Positions 32,459 through 40,527 of a stretch of DNA of 64,000 nucleotides are shown here, piece after piece. This DNA comes from Saccharopolyspora indica. Its GTDB lineage: Bacteria > Actinomycetota > Actinomycetes > Mycobacteriales > Pseudonocardiaceae. Position numbers and translations under genes: made by a program. The stretch covers positions 248,001-312,000 of the forward strand of contig NZ_JAQGLB010000001.1 in the NCBI RefSeq assembly GCF_027853965.1, given 5' to 3'. The notes beneath the pieces are model-generated. The model saw only the letters and a list, made by a program, of their open reading frames with translations. It made no database searches and was not told the origin of the DNA. Within the stretch, counting starts at the first letter, position 1; each line of letters opens with the position of its first letter.

Positions 32459-32499
32459 CGGACTTCCCCGCCCGACGAGGGGCCGGGTGGGGAAGTCCG
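32459..32499. terminator. Bidirectional terminator
   Basis: A 15-bp stem with one G-T pair (GGACTTCCCCGCCC and its complement) and an 11-nt loop between the converging dioxygenase and iron-sulfur subunit genes. Confidence 0.65.
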
Positions 32500-32507
32500 C
32501 GCCGTCG

Positions 32508-32984
32508 TCACATCCGCTCGGCGCCGGTCTTGATCGCCTCGCGGATCCGGTAGTAGGTGCCGCACCGGCAGACGTTGCGGATCTCGTCCAGCAGCTCGTC
32601 GTCGATCTCGCGGCCCTCCCGGCGGGCCTGGTTCACCTTGGCCACCGCCGCCATGATCTGGCCGGGCTGGCAGTAACCGCACTGCGCGACGTCGTGCTCG
32701 AGCCACGCCTCCTGCATCGGGTGCAGCTCGCGGCCGACCGTGGCGGGCAGGCCCTCGATCGTGGTCACCTCGTCGTCGGCGGACAGCTCGCCGACCGGTA
32801 CCGCGCAGGGGTTGAACGCCTTGCCGTTGATGTGCGAGGTGCACGCCTTGCAGACGTTGATGCCGCAGCCGTACTTCGGGCCGCGGATGCCGAGCAGGTC
32901 GCGCAGGACCCAGAGCAGCCGCTCGCGGTCGTCGGCCTCGACCGTGACCGTCTCGCCGTTGACCTTGAAGGTGTGGGTGGGCAT
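32508..32984 (-). CDS. [2Fe-2S] subunit of a molybdenum hydroxylase
   Basis: 158 aa. A plant-type [2Fe-2S] ferredoxin domain (KYGCGINVCKACTSHINGKAFNPC) is followed by a helical [2Fe-2S] domain with CGYCQPGQI and CRCGTYYRI, the standard small subunit of the xanthine dehydrogenase/isoquinoline oxidoreductase family. It passes electrons from the molybdenum centre to an external acceptor. AGGAGG precedes the ATG. It lies 49 bp after the Tat-signal large-subunit gene and is presumably exported as its hitchhiker, having no signal of its own. Confidence 0.92.
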   Translation of the reverse strand: MPTHTFKVNGETVTVEADDRERLLWVLRDLLGIRGPKYGCGINVCKACTSHINGKAFNPCAVPVGELSADDEVTTIEGLPATVGRELHPMQEAWLEHDVAQCGYCQPGQIMAAVAKVNQARREGREIDDELLDEIRNVCRCGTYYRIREAIKTGAERM

Positions 32985-33033
32985 CAGCCGGAACCTCCTG
33001 GAGTGGATGAGGATTTCAACCTGGCGGCCGGGC

Positions 33034-35352
33034 TCAGTAGGTGTGGTCCAGGCCGTCGGTCGGCGAGGCGGGCACCGGCGGGATGAACGACTTCGGCTCG
33101 AAGTGCAGCGGGTCGTGGTGGTTGATCGGGAAGTACTGCGGCAGCTTGCCGACCGCCCTGGTGTAGGCGCAGGCCGTCGCGGCGAACGCGGAGGCGACCC
33201 CGGCCTCTCCCGCGCCACCGGGCGGGTTGTCGCTCGGCAGCACGAAGACCTCCATCTCGCGCGGGGTGTTCCACTGCCGCGTGTAGGCGGAGTTGTCCCA
33301 GCTGGCTTCGAGGAAGCGGCCGTCGGTGAGGTGGCTGGAGTTGGTCAGCGCCAGCGCGATGCCGTCGCTGATGCCGCCCTGCATCTGCGCCTCGACGCCC
33401 TTGGGGTTGATGACCAGGCCGGGATCGACGGCGAAGGTGACCTTCGTGACCAGCGGCCCGGTCACCGCGTCGCGCACCACGCGGTTGACCGTCTCCGGGC
33501 GGCAGTCGATCTCCACCAGGCAGGCCGACGCGCCCTTGTACTCCTCGTGGATCGCGATGCCCTGCGCCGTGCCGGGCGGCATCGGCCTTCCCCACTCACC
33601 GGCTTCGGCGACCTTCTGCAGCACCCGCTTGACCCGCTCCTTGCGCAGGTAGGCCAACCGGAACTCGTAGGGGTCCTTGCCCAGCTTCTTCGCGATCTGG
33701 TCGACGACCAGCTCGTTGGCGGCGCGGACGTCGGGGGAGTAGACGTTGCGGACCGCGCTGGTCGGGAACCGGTCGTGCGCGCCGGTCTCCATCAGCTTCT
33801 GGTTGATGACGCCGAAGTCGTAGGGCATGAACTGGGTGGTCTCGAAGATCGTCTCGGCCAGGCTGAGGTTGCCCGCGATCGGCAGCTTGCCCGCGGTGGC
33901 GGTGATCGCCTCGCCGAGCCCGTGGGTGAAGTCGACGGCCACCCCGGTGTGCCGGTGCTCGAAGCCGAGCACCTGCTCGCCCAGGTGCGCGACGCGGATC
34001 CGCGCCGTCACCATCGGGTGCGACCGCCCCTGCCGGGGCTCGTCGGCGCGGTGCCACATCAGCCGGACCGGCGCCCGGCACGCCCGCGAGACGATCGCCG
34101 CCTCCAGCGCGCCGTCGAAGAACAGCTTGCGGCCGAAGGAACCGCCGCCCTCCACGACGTTGAACGTCACCTTGCCGCTCGGGATGCCCAGCGTCGCGGC
34201 GATCTCCTGCTTGGCCGCGATCGGCGACTTCGCCGAGGCCCAGATGGTGGCGCGGTCCTCGCGCACGTCGGCGACCGCGGAGTTCGGCTCCAGCGGTGAA
34301 CCGCTGCGGAAGTAGAAGGTGAAGTCGAAGTCCATCGTCTCGGCCAGCACCGGCAGGTGCGGCACCACCATCGGCAGCTCCGCCGACTTGATCTCCGCCC
34401 GGATCGAGTCGTCGGAGGCGCCCTCGGCGGTGCCGGGCTTCCACTGCACCCGCAGCGCGCGGATGGCGTCGATGCACTGGCCGAAGGTGTGCGCCCGGAC
34501 GGCGACACCGCTGGGCACGATCTCGACGTGCGTGACCCCGTTCATGGCCTTGACCTCGGCGGAGTTCAGCACGCTCGCCGCGCTGCCGCCGATCGTCGGC
34601 GGACGGCAGACCATCGCGGGCAGCGCGCCGTCGACCTCCAGGTCCATCGCGAACTGCTTCTGCCCGGTCACCGCGGCGTAGGCGTCCTTGCGGTTCTGCG
34701 GGGTGCCGACCACGCGGAACTCCGACTCCGGCTTGAGCTGCACCTCGCGCGCGGTGGTCGTCGGCACCGCGGCCTTCGGCACGAGTTCGCCGTAGGGCAG
34801 CACCCGGCCGGTGCTGCCGATGATCTCACCGGCCCTGGTGGTGAGGTGCTCGACGGCGTCGCCGAGCAGCGCGGCGGCGGCCTCCAGCAGCGCCAGCTTG
34901 GCGAGCGCGGCCGCGACCCGGACCGGTGTGTACATCGCGAAGATGGTGTTCGACCCGCCGGTGAGCTGGTTGAACAGCAGTTCCGGCCGCGCGGGCGCCA
35001 GCGTGACGCGCACCTTCTCCAGCGGCAGGTCCAGCTCCTCGGCGATGATCATCGCGATGGAGGTGGTGATGCCCTGGCCCACTTCGGCGCGCGGTAACTC
35101 GAAGGACGCCGTGCCGTCCTCGTGCACCTCGACCTTGATCAGCTGCGAGGTCGGCAGCGCGGCCGCGGTGAGCACGTCGTTGAGGTCCAGCAGATCCGCG
35201 GGCACCGGCGCGGTGAGCGCGTTCGCCTCACCCGGCGAGCTGAGCAGCCCCGCGTTCGCGGCGGCGACCAGCCCGGTGCCGCCGATCAGGTAGCCGAGGA
35301 ACTTCCGCCGGCCCATGCCTCCCGCTGGGGCTCCCGTCCCTGGCTGTGACAT
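33034..35352 (-). CDS. Tat-exported molybdopterin aldehyde/isoquinoline oxidoreductase large subunit
   Basis: 772 aa. The N-terminus has GRRKFLGYLIGGTGLV, a twin-arginine signal, then two molybdopterin-binding halves: VGQGITTSIAMIIAEEL, the GGGSFGRK loop, and the catalytic base Glu716 in GGAGEAGVAS. This is the IorB-like, periplasm-facing branch of the xanthine oxidase family, which hydroxylates aldehydes or N-heterocycles. ATG 35352 follows GGGAG. No cytochrome c or maturation (XdhC/CoxI) gene is adjacent, so the electron acceptor and cofactor maturase must be elsewhere. Confidence 0.9.
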   Translation of the reverse strand: MSQPGTGAPAGGMGRRKFLGYLIGGTGLVAAANAGLLSSPGEANALTAPVPADLLDLNDVLTAAALPTSQLIKVEVHEDGTASFELPRAEVGQGITTSIAMIIAEELDLPLEKVRVTLAPARPELLFNQLTGGSNTIFAMYTPVRVAAALAKLALLEAAAALLGDAVEHLTTRAGEIIGSTGRVLPYGELVPKAAVPTTTAREVQLKPESEFRVVGTPQNRKDAYAAVTGQKQFAMDLEVDGALPAMVCRPPTIGGSAASVLNSAEVKAMNGVTHVEIVPSGVAVRAHTFGQCIDAIRALRVQWKPGTAEGASDDSIRAEIKSAELPMVVPHLPVLAETMDFDFTFYFRSGSPLEPNSAVADVREDRATIWASAKSPIAAKQEIAATLGIPSGKVTFNVVEGGGSFGRKLFFDGALEAAIVSRACRAPVRLMWHRADEPRQGRSHPMVTARIRVAHLGEQVLGFEHRHTGVAVDFTHGLGEAITATAGKLPIAGNLSLAETIFETTQFMPYDFGVINQKLMETGAHDRFPTSAVRNVYSPDVRAANELVVDQIAKKLGKDPYEFRLAYLRKERVKRVLQKVAEAGEWGRPMPPGTAQGIAIHEEYKGASACLVEIDCRPETVNRVVRDAVTGPLVTKVTFAVDPGLVINPKGVEAQMQGGISDGIALALTNSSHLTDGRFLEASWDNSAYTRQWNTPREMEVFVLPSDNPPGGAGEAGVASAFAATACAYTRAVGKLPQYFPINHHDPLHFEPKSFIPPVPASPTDGLDHTY

Positions 35353-35552
35353 GCCGTCTCCCGTCGCGTCGCCGGATGAGATTTCACGCGAGCCGAGCGT
35401 GGACCGAACCACTCGCCGCTAACTGTTCAGATCTTGTACACCCCTGCGGCGAGATCCACCAGGGTGCGGCGCGATCGGTTCCCGGCTGCGGGAGCGGCGG
35501 CGGTGCGGACGTAGCATTGCGGCTGGAAGCGGCGGCGGGCGGAGGGTGCGCG

Positions 35553-36155
35553 ATGACGGCGGCGGAGTTCTTCCAGCGGTACTCCCGGATTCCGGTGATG
35601 GCGATCCTGCGCGGGTACCCGCCGGAGCGCACCGTCGAGCTGTGCCGCCGAGCCTGGGAAGTGGGCATCGAACTGGTCGAAGTGCCGGTCATGACCGCCG
35701 GGCACCTGCCCGCGCTGCGCGCTGCGATCGCCGCGGGCCGAGAAGCGGGGCACCCGGTGGGCGCGGGAACCGTCATCGCGCCCGAACAGGTCGAGGAGGT
35801 GGCTTCGGCAGGCGCCGCGTTCACCGTTTCTCCCGGCTACGACCGGGAAATCGCCGGAGCGGCCGCTCGGCGCGGGCTCGCGCACCTGCCCGGGGTGGCG
35901 ACCGCGAGCGAGATCACCAGGGCCGTGCGCGACGGCCACCGCTGGCTCAAGGCGTTCCCCGCGGCTCAGCTCGGTCCGGCGTGGATCACTGCGCAGCACG
36001 GCCCGTTCCCGGATGTCGCGTTCGTCGCGACCGGCGGGATCAGCGCCGCCAACGCCGGTGACTTCCTCGCCGCGGGAGCCCGCGTGGTCGCGGTCGGATC
36101 AGCCCTCGAAGACCCCGAGCAGCTCGACGCCCTGGCGGCCCTGGCCGGTTCGTAG
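35553..36155 (+). CDS. KDPG/KHG-type aldolase
   Basis: 200 aa. A (beta/alpha)8 class I aldolase: IPVMAILRG near the start, VEVPVMT with the catalytic Glu region, VGAGTV, and Schiff-base Lys133 in RWLKAFPAAQLG, ending with FVATGGISAANAG. It splits 2-keto-3-deoxy-6-phosphogluconate or a related 2-keto-4-hydroxy acid into pyruvate and an aldehyde. GGAGGG precedes the ATG. No 6-phosphogluconate dehydratase gene is nearby, so the physiological substrate is open. Confidence 0.9.
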   Translation: MTAAEFFQRYSRIPVMAILRGYPPERTVELCRRAWEVGIELVEVPVMTAGHLPALRAAIAAGREAGHPVGAGTVIAPEQVEEVASAGAAFTVSPGYDREIAGAAARRGLAHLPGVATASEITRAVRDGHRWLKAFPAAQLGPAWITAQHGPFPDVAFVATGGISAANAGDFLAAGARVVAVGSALEDPEQLDALAALAGS

Positions 36156-36165
36156 GCGCACGACG

Positions 36166-36201
36166 TGGCCGCCCACCGCGCGCAGCTGCGGTGGGCGGCC
36201 A
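36166..36201. terminator. Terminator of copy B, shared with aldolase gene
   Basis: TGGCCGCCCACCGC and its complement form a 14-bp stem between the aldolase stop and the converging 65-aa gene. The stem sequence is nearly the same as the one after copy A at 21581-21617. Confidence 0.75.
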
Positions 36202-36217
36202 GAAGTCCAGAAGCCGG

Positions 36218-36415
36218 TCAGTGGGCGTTCTGGTCGATGTTGGCGTTGTTGAAGGCGGTCACGTCGACGTCGCCGTAGCAGGAGTCGTTGTCGACGTCGA
36301 CATCGACGCTCTGATCCAGGTAGAGGTCCTGGTCGATGTCGCCGAATCCGCCCCACCAGCCGCCGCCGAGTGCCTTGCGCTCCGGCAGCAGCTCCACCGA
36401 GAGGTGTTCGAACAT
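36218..36415 (-). CDS. 65-aa Asp/Val-rich small protein, copy B
   Basis: 65 aa, paralogue of the protein at 21366-21563. The first 29 residues are identical and 86 of the first 87 bases match, silent positions included. In the last 36 residues 24 match, with blocks VDVDV, GDVDVTAFNNA and DQNA kept and a variable middle that here contains one Cys. TAGGGGGAA precedes the ATG, almost as in copy A. Three phased GTGACGG-like boxes lie upstream and a matching hairpin downstream. Function unknown. Confidence 0.8.
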   Translation of the reverse strand: MFEHLSVELLPERKALGGGWWGGFGDIDQDLYLDQSVDVDVDNDSCYGDVDVTAFNNANIDQNAH

Positions 36416-36485
36416 GCTTCCCCCTAGTTCGCGTTCAGACCTTCCAACAGCGGCACGAACCGCTGCCGTGAGTACGCCACAACGC

Positions 36486-36514
36486 CCGTCACCACCCCAT
36501 CACGCAGCCGTCAC
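36486..36514 (-). promoter_or_regulatory. Three 11-bp-phased boxes of copy B
   Basis: Minus strand: GTGACGG (36514-36508), GTGATGG (36503-36497), GTGACGG (36492-36486), each 11 bp apart, then CGTACTC about ten bases on, as in copy A. Conservation of number and phase points to a winged-helix activator. Confidence 0.65.
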
Positions 36515-36543
36515 AGCACCAGGCGGACGAGGCTCATCACGCT

Positions 36544-36575
36544 CCGTGTTCCCGTTCTGAGCAGCTGGAACACGG
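36544..36575. terminator. Terminator of HD-domain gene
   Basis: CCGTGTTCC and GGAACACGG (9-bp arms, 14-nt loop) lie 73 bp beyond the HD gene stop and just upstream of the copy B promoter boxes, insulating the two. Confidence 0.45.
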
Positions 36576-36647
36576 CTGCCGGAGCGCCCTTGTAAGCGGA
36601 TCGGATGAACCTCGGTCCGCAGACCCGGCGTCGTCCGCACCGGACGG

Positions 36648-37286
36648 TCACTCCGGCCAGTCGGAGTTCTTGATCACCTCGACGAAGTCGCCGCGCTCGA
36701 ACCCCGGGACGCAGTGCGCGAGGACGTCGGCCTTGACGTTGCCGAAGGTCGTCTCCGGGCGGTCGGCGATGCCGTCGGCGAAGGCGGCGAGGATCCGGTT
36801 CTTGAAGTCCGGCCGGGGGTGCGCCGCGACCACGGCGGCGCGCTGCTCGTCGGTGACCGCGTGGTAGCCGATGCCCAGGACGTCCAGTTCGACACCTCGC
36901 GTGACCAGCGCGATCTCCGGCGCCATGTGCAGCGGGATCTCGGGTGTGGTGTGCAGGGCGATGGCCGTCCACACCCGCTCGGCGGGCTCGCCGGTGATGC
37001 CGTGCGCGCGCAGGAACTCGCGGGCCTCGTCGGCGCCGTCGATCTCGAAGCGCTGGTCGGTGCGGCGGTACCGCTCGGTCAGGCCCAGGTCGTGGAACAT
37101 GGCGCCCACGTAGAGCAGTTCGGGATCGAACCGCAGTCCCTGCTCGCGCCCGCGCAGCGCGCCCCAGACGAACACCCGCCGGGAGTGGTCGAACAGCAGC
37201 CCGGGTGCGGCCTCGCGCACCAGCTCGGTGGCCTCCCGGGCCAGCGGGCTGTCCGGGATCTGCACGCCCGCGATCGATTCCGCCAT
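36648..37286 (-). CDS. HD-domain phosphohydrolase/cyanamide-hydratase-like protein
   Basis: 212 aa. HD motifs: FDHSRRVFVWG (first His), VGAMFHDLGLTERY (His-Asp), and a third His in TAIALHTTPEIPLH. The spacing and the DFVEVIKNSDWPE end match the cyanamide hydratase/Ddi2-like HD family, which hydrates small nitriles using a metal. A true substrate cannot be assigned. The start at 37286 follows AGGAGGAG. It is divergent from the GlxA regulator. Confidence 0.8.
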   Translation of the reverse strand: MAESIAGVQIPDSPLAREATELVREAAPGLLFDHSRRVFVWGALRGREQGLRFDPELLYVGAMFHDLGLTERYRRTDQRFEIDGADEAREFLRAHGITGEPAERVWTAIALHTTPEIPLHMAPEIALVTRGVELDVLGIGYHAVTDEQRAAVVAAHPRPDFKNRILAAFADGIADRPETTFGNVKADVLAHCVPGFERGDFVEVIKNSDWPE

Positions 37287-37381
37287 CCTGCGCTCCTCCT
37301 CGTTCGGCGACGGATCCAGCTTCGCCCGGACGGTTACCCTGGTGCCATGTCCTTCAAGCCAGAAGAACCACGGATTCGGAC

Positions 37382-38332
37382 ATGACCCGGCGGGTCGCGG
37401 TCGTGGTGTTCGACGGGGTGACCGCGCTCGACGTCAGCGGCCCGTACGAGGTGCTGCACCAGGCAGGCCGCCTCGGGCACCCGTACGAGCTGCTGCTGGT
37501 GTCACCGCGCGGTGGGCAGGTCGCCACCTCTTCGGGACCGGCGCTGGCCGGGGCCGTCGCGGCGGACGAAGCCGGGCCGGTCGACACGGTCGTCATCGCC
37601 GGCGGGGACCGGCTCGTCGAGCAGCCGCCGGAGCACGACCTGTTGGAGGCGGTGCGCGGGCTCGCCGCTCGGGCGCGACGTGTCGCGTCGGTCTGCACCG
37701 GTGCCTTCGTCCTCGCCGAGCTGGGACTGCTCGACGGCCGCAGGGCGACCACGCACTGGCGGCACGCCGCGGCGCTGGCCCGCCGCTACCCGCGGGTGCG
37801 GGTGGAACCGGACGCCATCCACGTCCGCGACGGCCGCTACCTCACCTCTGCGGGCATCAGCGCCGGGATCGACCTGGCGCTCTCGCTGGTGGAGGACGAC
37901 CACGGGCCGGAGGTGGCGCGGGCCGTGGCGCGGGAGATGGTCGTGTTCCTGCAACGCCCCGGCGGGCAGTCGCAGTTCTCCACGGCCATCGCCACGCCAC
38001 CGGCGCGCAACGAGCTGCTGCGCGAGGTGCTCGCGGCCGTGGTCGCCGACCCGGCCGCCGATCACAGCCTGCCGGCCATGGCCGCCGCCGCGGCCGTGAG
38101 CACCCGGCACCTGACCCGCCTGTTCAACGCCGAGCTCGGCACCACGCCCGCCCGCTGGGTCGAGCGCGTCCGCCTGGACCGGGCCCAGCAGCTGCTCCTC
38201 GACGGGCACAGCGTCACCTCGGCGGCGAGCCGCAGCGGGCTGGGCACCGACGAATCCCTGCGCCGCGCCTTCGCCCGCCACCTGGGCACCACGCCGACCC
38301 ACTACCGCGAGCGGTTCGCCAGCACGCGGTGA
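37382..38332 (+). CDS. GlxA-type regulator: DJ-1/PfpI plus AraC domains
   Basis: 316 aa. Residues 1-~185 form a DJ-1/PfpI domain with Cys105 in the SVCTGAF nucleophile elbow. Residues ~215-316 form an AraC DNA-binding domain (VSTRHLTRLFNAELGTTPARWVERVRLDRAQ). GlxA-type proteins activate catabolic or stress genes in response to unknown ligands. The ribosome site before ATG 37382 is weak (GAAGAACC). Its stop is four bases from the converging transporter gene. Confidence 0.88.
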   Translation: MTRRVAVVVFDGVTALDVSGPYEVLHQAGRLGHPYELLLVSPRGGQVATSSGPALAGAVAADEAGPVDTVVIAGGDRLVEQPPEHDLLEAVRGLAARARRVASVCTGAFVLAELGLLDGRRATTHWRHAAALARRYPRVRVEPDAIHVRDGRYLTSAGISAGIDLALSLVEDDHGPEVARAVAREMVVFLQRPGGQSQFSTAIATPPARNELLREVLAAVVADPAADHSLPAMAAAAAVSTRHLTRLFNAELGTTPARWVERVRLDRAQQLLLDGHSVTSAASRSGLGTDESLRRAFARHLGTTPTHYRERFASTR

Positions 38333-38336
38333 GCCG

Positions 38337-39608
38337 TCAGAGCCAGCCAGGCAGGACGAAGATCGCGCAGGTCAGCACCGGGGCCACCGCGATCATGCTC
38401 ATGCCCCAGACCATCAGGCCCTTGAACGTGGCATCGCGCTGCTCCTCCGGGGCGTTGGCGACCACCAGCGCGCCGCTGGTGGAGAACGGCGAGGAGTCCA
38501 CCACCGACGACGAGATGGCCAGCGCGATGATCAGCCCGACCGCGCCGACCTGACCGGTCTGCAGGAACGGCACCGCGAGCGGGATCAGCGCGCCGAGGAT
38601 GCCGGTGGTGGAGGCGAACGCGGACACCCCGCCGCCGATGAGGCAGATGACGAACGCGGCCAGCAGCGGAACGCCGATGCCGACGACCCCGTCGCCCAGG
38701 AACTCGATGGTTCCCACGCCCTCCATCAGGCTCACGTAGGTCACCACGCCGCAGACCAGCAGCACCGTCGGCCAGGCGATCTCGGCCACGCACCTCTTGG
38801 TGACCTCGGGCCACAGCAGGACGATGACCGTCGCGATGCTCAGCGACAGCAGGCCCACGTCGAACTCCAGCGCCAGCGCGCCGACGGCGAGCGCGAGCAG
38901 CCCGGCCAGCGTCGTGGTCCGCTGCGCGTTCAAGGTGCTGGTCCGGACCGCGGTCGTGGCGCCCGGCCCGCCGGGCTGTCCCGGCTCGGTGGTCACCCGG
39001 CGGCCCAGCAGCTTCCGGCCGCCGAACAGGGAGAACACCGCGACGCTGAGCAGCAGGTTGAACAGCATCGAGCTGATCCACAGCAGCACCGGATCGCCCG
39101 GCAGCCCGCTGCGCTCCACGACGCCGTTGGTGATGCTGCCGAAGATGCTGATCGGCGAGAAGCCGCCCGCGCTCGCGCCGTTGATGATGAGCAGGCCCAT
39201 CAGCAGCGGGTTGATCCGGTAGCGGGTGGCGAAGTTCAGCCCGATCGGCGCCATCATGGCCACCGCGCCGGGGACCACCGCGCCGACCATCGTCAGCAGG
39301 CCGGTGATCACGAACATCACCCACGGGATCAGCGCTATCCGGCCGCGCACGGCCCGGACCCCGCTGTGGATGAGCCAGTCGACCGTGCCGTTGGCCTTGG
39401 CGATGGCGAACAGCAGGGTGACGCCGACCAGGGTGACGAACAGATCGCCCGGGAACCCGGCGAACAGGTCGTCGCTGGACTGGCCGAAGACGAACGTGCC
39501 GAGCAGGAAGGCGCCCAGGAACGCGACCGCTCCCATGTTCACCGAGCGCAGGGTCGCTAGGGCGAAGATCAGTACCAGGCCGATGATCGAGATTACCTGT
39601 GGGGACAT
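38337..39608 (-). CDS. MatC/SLC13-like dicarboxylate transporter
   Basis: 423 aa, about eleven helices. The N-terminal MSPQVISIIGLVLIFALATLRSVNMGAVAF is the MatC_N (dicarboxylate carrier) signature, and a FASTTGILGALIPLAVPF/SSSVVDSSPFSTSGAL pair resembles the substrate-binding hairpins of the DASS/CitM families. It likely imports malonate or a C3-C4 hydroxy-dicarboxylate. GAGGAG precedes the ATG. It lies 172 bp after the FAH-family gene in the same orientation. Confidence 0.85.
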   Translation of the reverse strand: MSPQVISIIGLVLIFALATLRSVNMGAVAFLGAFLLGTFVFGQSSDDLFAGFPGDLFVTLVGVTLLFAIAKANGTVDWLIHSGVRAVRGRIALIPWVMFVITGLLTMVGAVVPGAVAMMAPIGLNFATRYRINPLLMGLLIINGASAGGFSPISIFGSITNGVVERSGLPGDPVLLWISSMLFNLLLSVAVFSLFGGRKLLGRRVTTEPGQPGGPGATTAVRTSTLNAQRTTTLAGLLALAVGALALEFDVGLLSLSIATVIVLLWPEVTKRCVAEIAWPTVLLVCGVVTYVSLMEGVGTIEFLGDGVVGIGVPLLAAFVICLIGGGVSAFASTTGILGALIPLAVPFLQTGQVGAVGLIIALAISSSVVDSSPFSTSGALVVANAPEEQRDATFKGLMVWGMSMIAVAPVLTCAIFVLPGWL

Positions 39609-39780
39609 CGACACTCCTCGAGGCTGACGGTGGCTCGCAGGGGGTGCGTTGGTGTGGCGGATCTCGTTGGTGCGGCGCGGGATCGCGCCGCTTCCGGTGC
39701 GCACGTCGACCGCTTCGCGCGGGTGGCCGGGCCCGCTGGGCGTTCGTCCTGGAGCACCACCTCCTCCTCGCTGCCGGCGC

Positions 39781-40527
39781 TCAGGGCCGCTCGGCCACCG
39801 CGTTGCGCAAGGTGCCGATACCGGAGATCTCCACCTCGACGTCGTCCCCGGGCGCCATCGGCCCCACTCCGGCGGGGCTGCCGGTGAGCAGCACGTCGCC
39901 GGGTTCGAGGGTGATCCAGCGGGTGACGAAGGCCAGCAGCTCACCGATCCCGAACACCATGTCCGCGACCGATCCCCGCTGGACGACCGCACCGCGCAGC
40001 CGGGTGGTGATCCGCATCGCCGCCGGGTCCGGCGGCTCGGTCTCGATCCACGGGCCCAGCGGGCAGAACGTGTCCGCGCTCTTCGCCCGCGTCCACTGGC
40101 CGTCGGCCCGCCAGTCGTGCGCGGTGACGTCGTTGGCGCAGGTGTGGCCGAGCACGAAGTCCGCGGCGCGATCGGCCGGAACACCACGAGCGGTCCGGCC
40201 GATGACCACGGCCAGCTCGCCCTCGTACTCCAGGCGCCGCACCTCGGGCGGCCGGAGGATCTCGTCGCCCGGGCCCACGATCGCGTTGGGAGCCTTGAGG
40301 AACAGCGCCGGCTGCTCGGGCCACGGCCTGCCCTTCTCGGCGATCTGGTCGGCGTAGTTGCTGCCCGCGCAGACGATCACGCGCGGCTCGCACGGCGCGA
40401 GCAGCCGGACCTCACCCAGCTCTCCGACGACCCGGCCCGGGACGCCGTCGGTGAGCTCGTGCACCAGGTCCCCGACGACGGCACCCCGGCCCGTCCGCCC
40501 GTCGCGGCGGTAGCGGACTAGTCGCAT
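39781..40527 (-). CDS. Fumarylacetoacetate hydrolase family protein
   Basis: 248 aa. The C-terminal FAH domain has the metal site Glu-x-Glu in RLEYEGELAVVIG, followed by VLGHTCANDVTAHDWR and LTGSPAGVGPM. Members hydrolyse acylpyruvates, decarboxylate oxaloacetate or isomerise/hydrate 2-oxo acids. It overlaps the upstream oxidoreductase gene by ten bases, so its substrate is probably the 2-oxo acid made there. Confidence 0.88.
   Translation of the reverse strand: MRLVRYRRDGRTGRGAVVGDLVHELTDGVPGRVVGELGEVRLLAPCEPRVIVCAGSNYADQIAEKGRPWPEQPALFLKAPNAIVGPGDEILRPPEVRRLEYEGELAVVIGRTARGVPADRAADFVLGHTCANDVTAHDWRADGQWTRAKSADTFCPLGPWIETEPPDPAAMRITTRLRGAVVQRGSVADMVFGIGELLAFVTRWITLEPGDVLLTGSPAGVGPMAPGDDVEVEISGIGTLRNAVAERP

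Noticed and set aside
39673..39690. CGGCGCG-GGAT-CGCGCCG as a terminator between FAH and MatC genes
   Set aside because: A 7-bp pure G/C stem is expected often by chance at this composition and has no supporting T-run, so it was not listed.
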